Below are positions 23,282 to 31,044 of a stretch of 64,000 bases of DNA, piece after piece. A program made the position numbers and the translations under genes. Below the pieces are notes generated by a model. That model ran no database searches and was not told where the DNA came from. It saw only the letters and a program-made list of their open reading frames with translations. This DNA comes from a virus: IMG/VR virus record IMGVR_UViG_3300042484_001385, positions 1 through 64,000 of that record, one strand, 5' to 3'. Numbering within the stretch: position 1 is the stretch's first letter; every line of letters starts with the position of its first letter.

Positions 23282-23355
23282 TACACCAGGTAGGACTTGA
23301 ACCTACGATAGCCGAATTATGAGTTCGGTGCCTTAACCAACTTGGCTACTGGTGC
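23282..23355 (-). tRNA. tRNA with CAT anticodon (Met or Ile2)
   Basis: Acceptor GCACCAG/CTGGTGT (one G-T pair), anticodon stem CCGAA/TTCGG, loop CTCATAA, T-stem GTAGG/CCTAC. Elongator Met versus lysidine-modified Ile2 cannot be decided by eye. It lacks three G-C pairs above the loop, so it is not an initiator. Confidence 0.85.
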
Positions 23356-23361
23356 TAGTAC

Positions 23362-23505
23362 TTATTTAATTAATATGCCAAGCATAATGCCAATAATAAA
23401 ACACCCAATACCTACAGTCCAATGATAATAAGTTTTCATATGTTCTTTAATAATGTATTGTTTTAATTCTTTTGATATTTTCTTTAAATCTTCCTGGTCT
23501 ACCAT
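23362..23505 (-). CDS. Small membrane protein (47 aa)
   Basis: Charged amphipathic N-terminal helix followed by one C-terminal transmembrane helix rich in Ile/Gly. Lies directly upstream of the tRNA-Met. Not recognised. Confidence 0.5.
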   Translation of the reverse strand: MVDQEDLKKISKELKQYIIKEHMKTYYHWTVGIGCFIIGIMLGILIK

Positions 23506-23522
23506 TTGAATTAGCCCTTCTT

Positions 23523-23684
23523 TTATGGATTAAATCCCTCTAATGCTCCAGAAACAACTGCTTCTCTAATAGAGGCCTGTTGACGCTCAAACCTTGACAA
23601 ATAAGGTTTTGCTTTAATTCTTTTTCTGTTTTTATCTGCTCTCTTAATTTTATGCTGAGATACTTTGTTGTTTGACTTTTTCAT
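23523..23684 (-). CDS. Small basic protein (53 aa)
   Basis: Very Lys/Arg-rich N-terminal half, then A-S-I-R-E-A-V-V-S-G-A-L-E-G-F. Overlaps the upstream zinc-ribbon gene (ATGA). Possibly nucleic-acid binding. Confidence 0.55.
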   Translation of the reverse strand: MKKSNNKVSQHKIKRADKNRKRIKAKPYLSRFERQQASIREAVVSGALEGFNP

Positions 23685-23818
23685 TTTGATCCTTGATTTT
23701 CTGCTACGTTGTCACATGGACAAATAATTGATTCTGGAAGTTCATGAACTCTTGTTATGATTGTAATCATTGTTTCACAAGAAGCACACTTATAAATCTT
23801 TTTTACTCTTTTATTCAT
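23681..23818 (-). CDS. Zinc-ribbon microprotein (45 aa)
   Basis: CASC near residue 11 and CPC near residue 36 form a probable zinc knuckle pair in a basic protein. One of many such microproteins in the window. Confidence 0.55.
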   Translation of the reverse strand: MNKRVKKIYKCASCETMITIITRVHELPESIICPCDNVAENQGSK

Positions 23819-23849
23819 AGTCTAATCATACCATTCTCTGTAGTGTAAG

Positions 23850-24308
23850 TCAATTCTTTATTCCGTCCCAAGTTCCTATTTTAGTTGTAGGAATATTGTG
23901 ATCTTCCCATAACTTTATTACATTCGGGTTATCATCAACAGCATGTGTTACATGCCATAGTTTGTTTATTTTATCAAGCATATCCTTTTTTGCTTCATAA
24001 TCTGGCCTATTGTCATTATCTGCTCTCATAAAAAGTGCATGACATCTAATGTTGTTTTTAGCAAGCCACATAGATGTTAGCCCACGATACTTTTCTTTGC
24101 GAGAGGTAACAATTAAAATAGAATGCCCATCGCTAACAGAATTATTAAGCATCTCCAGTACACCTATATTTGGCAGGGCATCTATAGAAGCCTCGTGAAA
24201 AGCATCGTAATCCCTATTAGAGCCACGAACATAGTGCAGGTATGGATCTACATTGGCTAAAGTGCCATCTACGTCATAGATGTGTGCTGTCGGCTTAATC
24301 TTGATCAA
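23850..24308 (-). CDS. HAD-superfamily phosphatase, polynucleotide-kinase 3'-phosphatase-like
   Basis: 152 residues with the HAD motifs: D-V-D-G-T near residue 12, I-L-I-V-T-S-R near 65, and V-D-D-N-P near 125. Similar in size to the phosphatase half of T4 Pnkp (PseT). It probably removes 3'-phosphates from nicked DNA/RNA or acts on nucleotides. No kinase domain is fused. Confidence 0.8.
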   Translation of the reverse strand: MIKIKPTAHIYDVDGTLANVDPYLHYVRGSNRDYDAFHEASIDALPNIGVLEMLNNSVSDGHSILIVTSRKEKYRGLTSMWLAKNNIRCHALFMRADNDNRPDYEAKKDMLDKINKLWHVTHAVDDNPNVIKLWEDHNIPTTKIGTWDGIKN

Positions 24309-24387
24309 CCTTATATGTCATAATAAAATAGCATAGTGAGTATCCAATAATAATGCATGCTGGAATTAAAAATAAAATTTTAATCAT
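24295..24387 (-). CDS. Tiny membrane peptide (30 aa)
   Basis: A single hydrophobic helix (I-L-F-L-I-P-A-C-I-I-I-G) with a short polar tail; overlaps its neighbours by 14 and 4 nt. Weak but consistent with the overlapping gene style here. Confidence 0.4.
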   Translation of the reverse strand: MIKILFLIPACIIIGYSLCYFIMTYKVDQD

Positions 24388-24563
24388 TCGAAATCCTCCT
24401 GTCTTTCAAACATAGTTGTTGTATGGTTATCTTTTCCTCTTGCTACCTGTGCAGCAAGCATACGCATTCCTAATGCATTTAGTTGTGCATTATCTTCGCC
24501 AAGGGATAGACTTTCTATCTCCCGTGCAATCTCTTCTCTTAGAATCATATCATCTAAACTCAT
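24384..24563 (-). CDS. Small helical protein (59 aa)
   Basis: Predicted all-helical, acidic; ATG overlaps the downstream stop of the next gene (24560) by 4 nt. Unknown. Confidence 0.6.
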   Translation of the reverse strand: MSLDDMILREEIAREIESLSLGEDNAQLNALGMRMLAAQVARGKDNHTTTMFERQEDFE

Positions 24564-24781
24564 TTTTTCTCCAATTTATCAATTATATAGTATGTGCCCC
24601 ATAAGATATAAGGCTTATTTAAAATTACCCACATTTTTCCATGGTATTTATAACGCCAACCATAATGGCCATCTTCATCTAAGCACATAGCCTTAAACAG
24701 ATGGTTACCAGCAAAGCCACCACAAATGTTCCCTATTATTCTAAGTGGAATGATCTTAGTCTTTTGATGTTTTGTTATCAT
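24560..24781 (-). CDS. Hypothetical protein (73 aa)
   Basis: Beta-rich with H-Y-G-W-R-Y-K-Y-H-G-K-M-W. Overlaps both neighbours. Not recognised. Confidence 0.6.
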   Translation of the reverse strand: MITKHQKTKIIPLRIIGNICGGFAGNHLFKAMCLDEDGHYGWRYKYHGKMWVILNKPYILWGTYYIIDKLEKK

Positions 24782-24872
24782 CTTTCTCCCATATCTTTTT
24801 GCCGTCTCTATAAACTGGCCAATAGCCCAAGGCTCTCCAGTCCATCTTCGTAATCTTAGGTTCTCTTGGCAT
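24756..24872 (-). CDS. Microprotein (38 aa)
   Basis: Basic with L-G-Y-W-P-V-Y-R-D-G-K-K. Overlaps 26 nt with the following gene and 17 nt with the preceding one. Unknown. Confidence 0.45.
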   Translation of the reverse strand: MPREPKITKMDWRALGYWPVYRDGKKIWEKDDNKTSKD

Positions 24873-24972
24873 TAGTACACCATACATTCCCATCACTCAT
24901 AGTTTGATGAGTATTCCAGTACAAAGGATCTTTTATAGACATTTTACACTTACTACATTCATTTTTTTTCAT
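24856..24972 (-). CDS. CxxC microprotein (38 aa)
   Basis: E-C-S-K-C-K near the start and W-C-T near the end suggest a zinc site. ATG overlaps the previous stop (ATGA). Confidence 0.5.
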   Translation of the reverse strand: MKKNECSKCKMSIKDPLYWNTHQTMSDGNVWCTNAKRT

Positions 24973-25088
24973 TGTCTATGCCTTTTCTTATTGCCAAACT
25001 TAGATTTAACATCTGCCTTAGCCTGATTTACTATGGCGTTCGTAATCTCTTCAAGATTAAACTCTTTGTCAAAATCTTCTTCGTTCAT
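24969..25088 (-). CDS. Small helical protein (39 aa)
   Basis: Acidic N-terminal helix, basic C-terminus (K-K-R-H-R-Q). Overlaps neighbours by 4 nt at both ends. Confidence 0.5.
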   Translation of the reverse strand: MNEEDFDKEFNLEEITNAIVNQAKADVKSKFGNKKRHRQ

Positions 25089-25303
25089 GTCAACTCCTTT
25101 TCAATAGCCTGAATAGTTGGGCATGGATAGAACCAGCCATCACATTCAATACAACTGCTACCCCAATCTCCATTAGGTAAAGTTATTTCTTGTGGTTTGT
25201 GTAATTCCAACACAGCACGAATTACTATGTACGGATGACTTAAAGTTCTACTTTTCATATAGGTCGGACTTTTTGTAGCCTCTAATAACTCTTCGTGTGT
25301 CAT
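25085..25303 (-). CDS. Small Cys-containing protein (72 aa)
   Basis: Starts at the internal ATG (MTHEELL), which overlaps the upstream stop by 1 nt. The C-terminal C-I-E-C-D-G-W-F-Y-P-C-P-T is a likely zinc site. Common type in actinophage small-gene regions. Confidence 0.65.
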   Translation of the reverse strand: MTHEELLEATKSPTYMKSRTLSHPYIVIRAVLELHKPQEITLPNGDWGSSCIECDGWFYPCPTIQAIEKELT

Positions 25304-25512
25304 TAGTAACCTCCAAGACATTCGTTGCGTGTGTGAAATAATCTAATCTTTGTCATAATTTTGCGGGATGGGGCAGACATATCTTCTTTACAAGTTAAAC
25401 ACCTATAAGACCATTCATTAGTAAAGAAATCGTGGATATATCCCTTGGCATTGGCATATTTCTTTGATACAAAGGTGGCAAATGGATCAGGGATATCGTA
25501 ATGTTTATGCAT
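25303..25512 (-). CDS. Small CxxC protein (69 aa)
   Basis: Start chosen at ATG 25512 because GGAGACGAG precedes it. R-C-L-T-C-K-E plus H and C near the end suggest zinc binding. Confidence 0.6.
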   Translation of the reverse strand: MHKHYDIPDPFATFVSKKYANAKGYIHDFFTNEWSYRCLTCKEDMSAPSRKIMTKIRLFHTRNECLGGY

Positions 25513-25735
25513 CTCGTCTCCAGTGCAGGTATGATCTAATATAAACAGCACCATATGCTACTGCTGCAAAGATAAACCCATACTGGTTTGTCACTAAAGC
25601 ATATGCTATCCACAAGCACTCATTGAATAATAAAACGAACCATCCCCATAGGGTTTTTCTTCCAACAAAGTAAATACCAGATACACCAATACAGGCAAGT
25701 ACCCAGTGTGCATAGTCAGCAATCCATTGAATCAT
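25505..25735 (-). CDS. Three-helix membrane protein (PnuC-like fragment)
   Basis: 76 residues, about three hydrophobic helices, ending R-S-Y-L-H-W-R-R. It resembles the small membrane proteins related to nicotinamide riboside transporter PnuC found in phages. TATACT lies 6 nt before the ATG (leaderless). Confidence 0.55.
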   Translation of the reverse strand: MIQWIADYAHWVLACIGVSGIYFVGRKTLWGWFVLLFNECLWIAYALVTNQYGFIFAAVAYGAVYIRSYLHWRRDA

Positions 25736-25762
25736 ATATCCAGTATACCTTAAGGTCAGGGT

Positions 25763-26002
25763 TTAGTCAACTGCTGTTTTTTGTTTCCACTTGGTCTTTA
25801 CCCAAGTACCTATTTTATTAGTGTTAACTTTTTCTCTCAGTACTTCTGCAAAATCAGTTACTATATCAGATCCAAGATACTCTTCGCCTGTTTCTAAATC
25901 AATTAGTTTCCATTTTCCAGGAGCCTTAGTATGTATTATTAGTTCAACTGGTCTGTCAAATGAATCTACTTCTGACCCATCTTTAAGTATCCTTTTATTC
26001 AT
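25763..26002 (-). CDS. Hypothetical protein (79 aa)
   Basis: Beta-rich with W-K-L-I-D-L-E-T-G-E-E-Y-L-G-S; abuts the zinc microprotein upstream. Unknown. Confidence 0.65.
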   Translation of the reverse strand: MNKRILKDGSEVDSFDRPVELIIHTKAPGKWKLIDLETGEEYLGSDIVTDFAEVLREKVNTNKIGTWVKTKWKQKTAVD

Positions 26003-26128
26003 TTATGAGACAAGGCCCATAGATAAGTGCTGTAGGCATACATCAGCCACTATAAAGTCGGCGTGATCTACTACGACATCGTAATGCGTTGCATCCTTTT
26101 CGCAAAAAAAACACTTAGACTTGTTCAT
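26003..26128 (-). CDS. Zinc-finger microprotein (41 aa)
   Basis: C-F-F-C plus C-L-Q-H gives a C2-CH zinc site as in DUF7455-like proteins. TATAAT is 6 nt before the ATG (26135-26140), a leaderless start. Confidence 0.6.
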   Translation of the reverse strand: MNKSKCFFCEKDATHYDVVVDHADFIVADVCLQHLSMGLVS

Positions 26129-26211
26129 ACATCGATTATATCATGTTTTAAGATTCGGCGCGAAATAGAAGTAACAAACCTTCCCATGCCCCACAGGGGC
26201 AATAGCGGTTA

Positions 26212-26658
26212 CTATTCTTGATTTGCCCACTTTCTTAAATTACACAGTCCATGTGCTGGTCTTACATTTTCTAAAGTATCTGACCCACCTTTAGCCAGTG
26301 GAATCAAGTGATCTATATGCAAACCATTCTCCCAGCCCTCTATGCCAGTTTTGCGGGGAGCCATAAAATCAATGCCTAAACCACATAAGTAACAATTTCC
26401 CCCATGTAAGGCAATAACCTGGAGTTCATTATAGTTGTTAGTAATCTTTGATCTGCGTGATCTATTTTTAGATCGCTCTCTTGCTCTGACTTTATCAAGG
26501 TTTCTTATACGATAGTTGGCTGTTACATGTGCACGATTATTTTTCTGATATCGTAATCTGTTATAAGCACTTGATGCAGCCAAACACTCAAGACAAGGTT
26601 TAGTCTTGTGGTTATGGTGTTTGCGATAACCAGCATAGGTTCCACAGTTAGAGTACAT
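26212..26658 (-). CDS. HNH endonuclease
   Basis: 148 residues. N-terminal C-x2-C zinc pair and basic region, then C-Y-L-C-G and the HNH core H-I-D-H-L-I-P-L-A-K-G-G-S-D with N and C-N-L-R-K. Free-standing homing-type endonuclease. GATACT 6 nt before the ATG suggests a leaderless mRNA. Confidence 0.9.
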   Translation of the reverse strand: MYSNCGTYAGYRKHHNHKTKPCLECLAASSAYNRLRYQKNNRAHVTANYRIRNLDKVRARERSKNRSRRSKITNNYNELQVIALHGGNCYLCGLGIDFMAPRKTGIEGWENGLHIDHLIPLAKGGSDTLENVRPAHGLCNLRKWANQE

Positions 26659-26706
26659 TAATCCAGTATCCCATATTTGGCACGGTATGTCAAGTATAAT
26701 GAGTAC

Positions 26707-27024
26707 ATGGATGAAGCAGTCTTATATATACTATATAACCCCATATATAAGGCTGTCAAGGTGGGTATATCAGATATATCAGGCAGAAGGTTTGCAAGCC
26801 ATAGGACCAAAGGTTGGATATTGATCAAGTATTGGCATTTTTTCGAACGGGATAGGGCAAGAGCCGTAGAATCTATAGTACTAAATACACTAAGGCAAAG
26901 ATATGGACACTTTCTGGATAAGGCGGATATGCCTCAAAACGGATACACAGAGACCTTTGATGCCTCAAAGATAACTCGTAGGGCCTTGATCCGTATGGTC
27001 AATAAGGCAATAAAGGAATCTTGA
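26707..27024 (+). CDS. GIY-YIG-type (T5orf172-like) nuclease
   Basis: 105 residues from ATG 26707, which lies 6 nt after TATAAT (26695-26700). The N-terminus reads V-L-Y-I-L-Y-N, V-K-V-G-I-S and R-R-F-A-S-H, the degenerate GIY-YIG pattern of T5orf172-like domains, with a later Glu (A-V-E-S-I). A longer frame from TTG 26677 would put the promoter inside the gene and is rejected. Divergent from the HNH gene; probably another selfish nuclease. Confidence 0.7.
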   Translation: MDEAVLYILYNPIYKAVKVGISDISGRRFASHRTKGWILIKYWHFFERDRARAVESIVLNTLRQRYGHFLDKADMPQNGYTETFDASKITRRALIRMVNKAIKES

Positions 27025-27033
27025 TCCCCTGGC

Positions 27034-27699
27034 CTATATGGATGAAGTTAAACCATTTTCTTGAAGAAAATCTAAGTATTTCATCCTTTTACCGTAATTG
27101 TTTATCATATGATGTGATAGGTAAAAGTTTGTTTTATACCTTTTATGGTGCTTGGCTACTATATCTTCTTGATGGGTGTTATCTGTTAATTTCATAAAAA
27201 ATGTTTTTGAGACTGCCTGACTATGGTAAACCTTGTCAATAAATAGAACCCATGTACCCCAATCCTTAAGGCCATCTGGTCTATCAAGCATGGCTTTAAA
27301 GATATTTAACATAGGCTGTGAGTGTTTTTTAGTTATATAATTATGGTTGTTTTCATCTGGAACTACCACCATCTGCATAGACTTATCTATATCTTTTAGT
27401 AGGTAGTCAAGTGGCTTGACACAGACAGAATCCATATCAGCATAACAGCCTCCATGCTCGTAGGTTACTACATACCTCCAGATATCTGACTGAAACGTTG
27501 GAGATAGGGTTTTGTATACTTCATATATTCCTGGATATGTTCTGATTAATTCATCTCTTTGCTCATGGTCTACATATCTATAATCCCATTCAGGATTAAG
27601 GTTTTTCCATGTACCAGCGATATTGGAGATATGCTCAGGCAGTTGATCTTGTTTGTAGTTATGGGTCTGCCAGATGATTTTAGGAAATGAGTGTGACAT
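27034..27699 (-). CDS. GT32-like (OCH1/DXD) glycosyltransferase
   Basis: 221 residues. Begins F-P-K-I-I-W-Q-T-H like OCH1-type enzymes; S-D-I-W-R-Y-V-V-T-Y-E-H-G-G-C-Y-A-D-M-D carries the DXD metal/nucleotide-sugar motif. It would transfer a sugar from a nucleotide donor to a host glycan, phage protein or modified base. TATACT is 6 nt before the ATG (leaderless). Confidence 0.85.
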   Translation of the reverse strand: MSHSFPKIIWQTHNYKQDQLPEHISNIAGTWKNLNPEWDYRYVDHEQRDELIRTYPGIYEVYKTLSPTFQSDIWRYVVTYEHGGCYADMDSVCVKPLDYLLKDIDKSMQMVVVPDENNHNYITKKHSQPMLNIFKAMLDRPDGLKDWGTWVLFIDKVYHSQAVSKTFFMKLTDNTHQEDIVAKHHKRYKTNFYLSHHMINNYGKRMKYLDFLQENGLTSSI

Positions 27700-27746
27700 A
27701 TTTAAAGTATAACATCCAGATTTTAAGAATATGATAGACTGTAACT

Positions 27747-27995
27747 ATGAAACCAGAACTATGTAATGCAAGCCCAGAAGGAGTAGGCCATGCAGGTGAA
27801 TATGGCAAAATAGGGTTTTGTAGGTGTGGCAGATTTATATCACATGAAGTCAAGAACGGGTGTACGGTTTTAGAAACTGCTAATGATATAGAGTATCTGC
27901 CAAAGCCAGATGATTGTCAGTGTGCCCCTACAAATTGTCCTTGTGGAGAGTTTTTATCTCATAGCGTGTTTGATCCATGTACCGCAAAAATATAG
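27747..27995 (+). CDS. Cys-rich protein with duplicated CxC motif
   Basis: 82 residues, nine Cys. F-C-R-C-G-R-F-I-S-H and C-P-C-G-E-F-L-S-H are an internal repeat, probably two zinc sites. TAGACT 6 nt before the ATG. It ends right at the first DnaA-box of the putative origin. Confidence 0.6.
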   Translation: MKPELCNASPEGVGHAGEYGKIGFCRCGRFISHEVKNGCTVLETANDIEYLPKPDDCQCAPTNCPCGEFLSHSVFDPCTAKI

Positions 27996-28422
27996 TTATC
28001 CACAACCCAATAGGCTAAAAATATCATAGTTATCCACAAGTTATCCACAGATAAATGTTACTGATAATATTATTAGATAGGGTAGAAGTGGAGTGAAGTG
28101 GAGAGTAGTGGAGGATGGCGCACTTTTAACGAAGGGCGTTCGTAATGCCAAACCTCAAACCTCATATCCCCAAACCTTCAAACCTTATACCACATATCCC
28201 CCATATTGTCAAACCTCATATACCATTGTAAGGTTTGGGCATTATACATGCAAAACCATGGTTTGTCAAGTCTTTTATATGCATGAAAAGCCCATAAAAA
28301 GTTCAGGGATTTTTTACGAAAGGATCATAATGTCTACAAAAAATTCAAAAAAAGTTTATAAAGGTTTGGTATTTCAGGGAAAAATTTAGAGTCGTTCGTA
28401 ATACCTTTATAGGGGTTTGTTA
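27996..28422. other. Candidate replication origin region (DnaA boxes, iteron-like repeats)
   Basis: No convincing gene. Three exact TTATCCACA DnaA boxes at 27996-28004, 28030-28038 and 28041-28049 are followed by an AT-rich stretch (28051-28080). CAAACCT repeats follow (five copies at about 28149-28216, the inverse AGGTTTG at 28231 and 28362). GTTCGTAATRCC occurs at 28138, 28395 and 28765. More AGGTTTG copies lie at 28679, 28693, 28786 and 28794, so the element extends to about 28810. Gene direction switches here. Confidence 0.55.
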
Positions 28423-28653
28423 TTAGAATAGAGTGAGTTGTTCGTACTTTGAATCCCCGCCTGCGGCGTCCTTAACAGGATTGTTATTCATTTGTTTGGC
28501 GGGGGAGACAGGAAAGAAAGCCTTGAGAGTAACAACACTATACAACATACCACATATAGCACCAACGGCTTTATCAAACCCTATAGAGTCATGATCTGAA
28601 TCATGTCTATGGGAAGAGTTCTGATACATTTGTGAGAAATGGTCTCTAGGCAT
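28423..28653 (-). CDS. Hypothetical protein beside the putative origin
   Basis: 76 residues from ATG 28653; TATAAT (28660-28665) is 6 nt upstream and a TTGTCA -35 lies at 28684-28689 with 18-bp spacing, a complete leaderless promoter. The protein has a His/Asp/Ser-rich N-terminus and a hydrophobic stretch A-V-G-A-I-C-G-M-L-Y-S-V-V. Unknown; the position suggests a replication-linked role. Confidence 0.55.
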   Translation of the reverse strand: MPRDHFSQMYQNSSHRHDSDHDSIGFDKAVGAICGMLYSVVTLKAFFPVSPAKQMNNNPVKDAAGGDSKYEQLTLF

Positions 28654-28830
28654 ATCCTTATTATACACCTGGATATGAAGGTTTGACAAATAAGGTTTGA
28701 TATGGTAAACTTCTGGCGATTTTTTTCAAACCATCGTAATACATTCTGGGGAAATTTTTATAAGGTTCGTAATACCCCGCTAGAAGGTTTGACAAGGTTT
28801 GATATGTGTGATATATTCTAGATCACCTAG

Positions 28831-28855
28831 GGGGCACCCCGAAGGGTGCTGCCCA
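28831..28855 (-). terminator. Strong UUCG-loop hairpin after minus-strand gene
   Basis: In minus orientation GCACCC-TTCG-GGGTGC with flanking G/C pairs forms a very stable hairpin 3 nt after the stop at 28858. No T tract follows, so it may stabilise the 3' end rather than terminate. Confidence 0.55.
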
Positions 28856-28857
28856 AA

Positions 28858-29154
28858 TTACTCTGCTTTTCTTTCGTTTTTCTTTTCTTCTACGATTGCA
28901 AGCAGGTCGTCAAGGTTATCAACATCAAGAACATCATCCTCTGTAACTTCCATTGCATCAAGGAACATTGCGAAGGTTTCATTTACATACTCCTCTGCCA
29001 TTGGTAGTGGTGTTACTACTCCCGTTGCAATAAACCATGCAAGCGGCAAGCCCACATCGTTGTATGAGATGAATGGCTTTAAGTCCTCATCATCTCTGAA
29101 CTCATACCAAAACTGTCCTAAAATGCCACATCTATCTGAAAAATCTACTTCCAT
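28858..29154 (-). CDS. Acidic hypothetical protein (98 aa)
   Basis: Very acidic C-terminal half; N-terminal D-R-C-G-I-L-G-Q-F-W-Y-E-F-R. Overlaps the upstream gene by 10 nt. A type often seen in actinophage small-gene regions; function unknown. Confidence 0.75.
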   Translation of the reverse strand: MEVDFSDRCGILGQFWYEFRDDEDLKPFISYNDVGLPLAWFIATGVVTPLPMAEEYVNETFAMFLDAMEVTEDDVLDVDNLDDLLAIVEEKKNERKAE

Positions 29155-29387
29155 AGTTCTGTGTAATCCTCTCCTAAGTATCCTGTCATCATTTTATCAT
29201 ACTCTTCACCCGCTGTCAATGCAACGACTTCAAGTCTGCGTGATACGATAACAGGGTGGTTATGTACCAAGTGAAAGCCAAGTGCTTCCAAGTTAAGCCC
29301 CATGTCCTCAGTTAGCAACTTTGCTAAACGATTTGAAAATTGTATTTCTTTTGTGCTTTCGGGTTTTCTACGAACGCTGTAAGTCAT
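29145..29387 (-). CDS. Hypothetical protein (80 aa)
   Basis: Mixed alpha/beta; GAGGAGAG ribosome-binding site and TATAAT at 29405-29410 upstream. Unknown. Confidence 0.75.
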   Translation of the reverse strand: MTYSVRRKPESTKEIQFSNRLAKLLTEDMGLNLEALGFHLVHNHPVIVSRRLEVVALTAGEEYDKMMTGYLGEDYTELWK

Positions 29388-29422
29388 GTCTCTCCTCTTT
29401 ATCTATTATACAGTAAAGGACA

Positions 29423-29455
29423 GGGTGGCGCAACCCCCACAGGCCACGCCATCCC
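29423..29455 (-). terminator. GC-rich hairpin between operons
   Basis: GGGTGGCG (29423-29430) pairs with CGCCATCCC (29447-29455) in the gap between 29387 and 29509. A second small inverted repeat (CAGGT/ACCTG) is nearby. Probable 3' end of the upstream minus-strand operon; no T tract. Confidence 0.45.
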
Positions 29456-29508
29456 TATCTTTATTTATTTAATCAGCAGGTGACCCATACCTGTTGATCG
29501 ATGGAGCG

Positions 29509-29871
29509 CTATGCGCTAACGTTTTGTGGTAGGTAGGCATTAATAAATAACTGCCAGTCAACCTGTAGTTTCTTGCCTGCCTCATAGATAGTCTCTTTAG
29601 CCATGTCGATAACTACCGTGGTTTCTCCTAATTCAAAGTTAGGACCAGAAATAGCATAAATACCAAACCCTAACTCACCAAGGACATCATCCTGAGTAAG
29701 ATAACCAATAACCATACGGGTAAAATATGCAACATCGTTCCAGCGTGGTTTTGCATGCTGCAGGGCCATTGCTAAGTCCCGCTGCCATTCGGTCTCACCC
29801 CAGTGGCTATAGAGTACTACAGAGGCCTCATCTTCAGCATCTTTAAATACATAGTTAATCCGTGCTCCCAT
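29509..29871 (-). CDS. Hypothetical phage protein (120 aa)
   Basis: Begins A-R-I-N-Y-V-F-K-D; contains V-V-L-Y-S-H-W-G-E-T-E-W. Start overlaps the upstream stop by 1 nt. Seems a soluble alpha/beta protein; unknown. Confidence 0.75.
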   Translation of the reverse strand: MGARINYVFKDAEDEASVVLYSHWGETEWQRDLAMALQHAKPRWNDVAYFTRMVIGYLTQDDVLGELGFGIYAISGPNFELGETTVVIDMAKETIYEAGKKLQVDWQLFINAYLPQNVSA

Positions 29872-30197
29872 TAGTTGTCCTCCTCCTCATCAAAAATAAT
29901 TACTACTTTAGTTACTCGTCCGTCCTCGTTAATGTTTGCATATACAGGGTAGAGTCCGTCTCCGTATCCCGTTGAAAATGCTACTGCTAAATTTCCTAAT
30001 TGTCCAAAGCCCTTGCCAAGTGTAGCGTTACAGGCACCAAGGTAACCATACTCGCCAACTTTATTTACATGGTCCTCAAAGTTATCTATCTCTGAATTCC
30101 ATGGCTTCCAATCATCTAAATAGCATGGGTCGCCAACAATTGCTTGTCCGCTATCTACTGCAAATTGTCCAATAAGGGTCATGTTTTCTGTTTTCAT
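29871..30197 (-). CDS. DUF4241-like protein
   Basis: 108 residues from ATG 30197 (GAGGAGC precedes). F-A-V-D-S-G-Q-A-I-V-G-D-P-C-Y and S-T-G-Y-G-D-G-L-Y-P-V-Y with a final V-I-I-F-D-E are the DUF4241-like pattern. The function of that family is unknown. Confidence 0.7.
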   Translation of the reverse strand: MKTENMTLIGQFAVDSGQAIVGDPCYLDDWKPWNSEIDNFEDHVNKVGEYGYLGACNATLGKGFGQLGNLAVAFSTGYGDGLYPVYANINEDGRVTKVVIIFDEEEDN

Positions 30198-30574
30198 TTT
30201 TGCTCCTCGCATAAGTGGGTTTCATCTATATCAATAATATCATCACACAGGTCACATGTCAAGTCGGGCTCTCCAACCTGTACTTGAATGGTCAGACCAT
30301 CTGGGCACGGTACCTCAGTGATAAAGTATCCTAATCTATTTACAAATCCCCAGCCATTCCATATGTAGGTACCACCGTCATCGCCAGAACCATACATCCA
30401 AATATTTGCAGGGGATTGAGATTTAACAAAAGCAACCTCATCACCATATGTCTCAAACATAATACCATTGCCACTCTCATCTTGGAATGAGGCATTAGTA
30501 TCTATATGATTATAAATAGGTTTGTAAGTGGCTTCCCACTCGTCCATTGTCATTTCAATAAAATTATTAGACAT
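30194..30574 (-). CDS. Hypothetical protein with C-terminal zinc site
   Basis: 126 residues from ATG 30574. C-D-L-C and H-L-C at the end can bind zinc. Overlaps neighbours (4 and 8 nt). Confidence 0.7.
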   Translation of the reverse strand: MSNNFIEMTMDEWEATYKPIYNHIDTNASFQDESGNGIMFETYGDEVAFVKSQSPANIWMYGSGDDGGTYIWNGWGFVNRLGYFITEVPCPDGLTIQVQVGEPDLTCDLCDDIIDIDETHLCEEQK

Positions 30575-30851
30575 AGTACTGCTCCTCAATATGCTTGCGG
30601 TCTATAGATAAATTATAGGTCAAGCAGTACAGTTCTGTCAATGCGTCAAGATAGCCTTCGGCATAGGTACGCTCCATGCTGTCCATGGCCTCTCCTGAGT
30701 CCTCTTCTTGTTCTTTCTTAGACTCAAGTTCTATCTCTGCGTCAATCATGGCTACTTTAAGATGACCATGTATTAAATCTATTAGTGGGATAGAGATGTC
30801 CTCTAAACCTTTTTCTAAATGTGGCGGTATAAAAGGATACTTAGCGCTCAT
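30567..30851 (-). CDS. Helical hypothetical protein (94 aa)
   Basis: Long Glu-rich helices, possibly coiled coil. Overlaps its neighbours. Unknown. Confidence 0.7.
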   Translation of the reverse strand: MSAKYPFIPPHLEKGLEDISIPLIDLIHGHLKVAMIDAEIELESKKEQEEDSGEAMDSMERTYAEGYLDALTELYCLTYNLSIDRKHIEEQYYV

Positions 30852-31041
30852 CTAATACTCCTAACAAGTGGTAGCAAGCAATCATCTGTCCGTTAAGAGA
30901 AACATCCTCTATCTCTAAGTCCCTGTACTCATCCGAGTCAAGGTCATCATAGAATCCCATTTGTTTCTGTAGTTCCTCAGAGTCTTGCTCCAAGGATATT
31001 AAGTGCGCTTTGATATATTCTTTGAATGTATTTAGGTCCAT
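30841..31041 (-). CDS. Acidic helical protein (66 aa)
   Basis: Coiled-coil-like, acidic, in the same overlapping operon. Unknown. Confidence 0.65.
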   Translation of the reverse strand: MDLNTFKEYIKAHLISLEQDSEELQKQMGFYDDLDSDEYRDLEIEDVSLNGQMIACYHLLGVLDER

Positions 31042-31044
31042 ATA

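Noticed and set aside
28093-28389. 98-residue plus-strand frame in the putative origin
   Set aside because: It runs through CAAACCT/AGGTTTG repeats, has no ribosome-binding site or leaderless promoter, and its composition follows the repeats.
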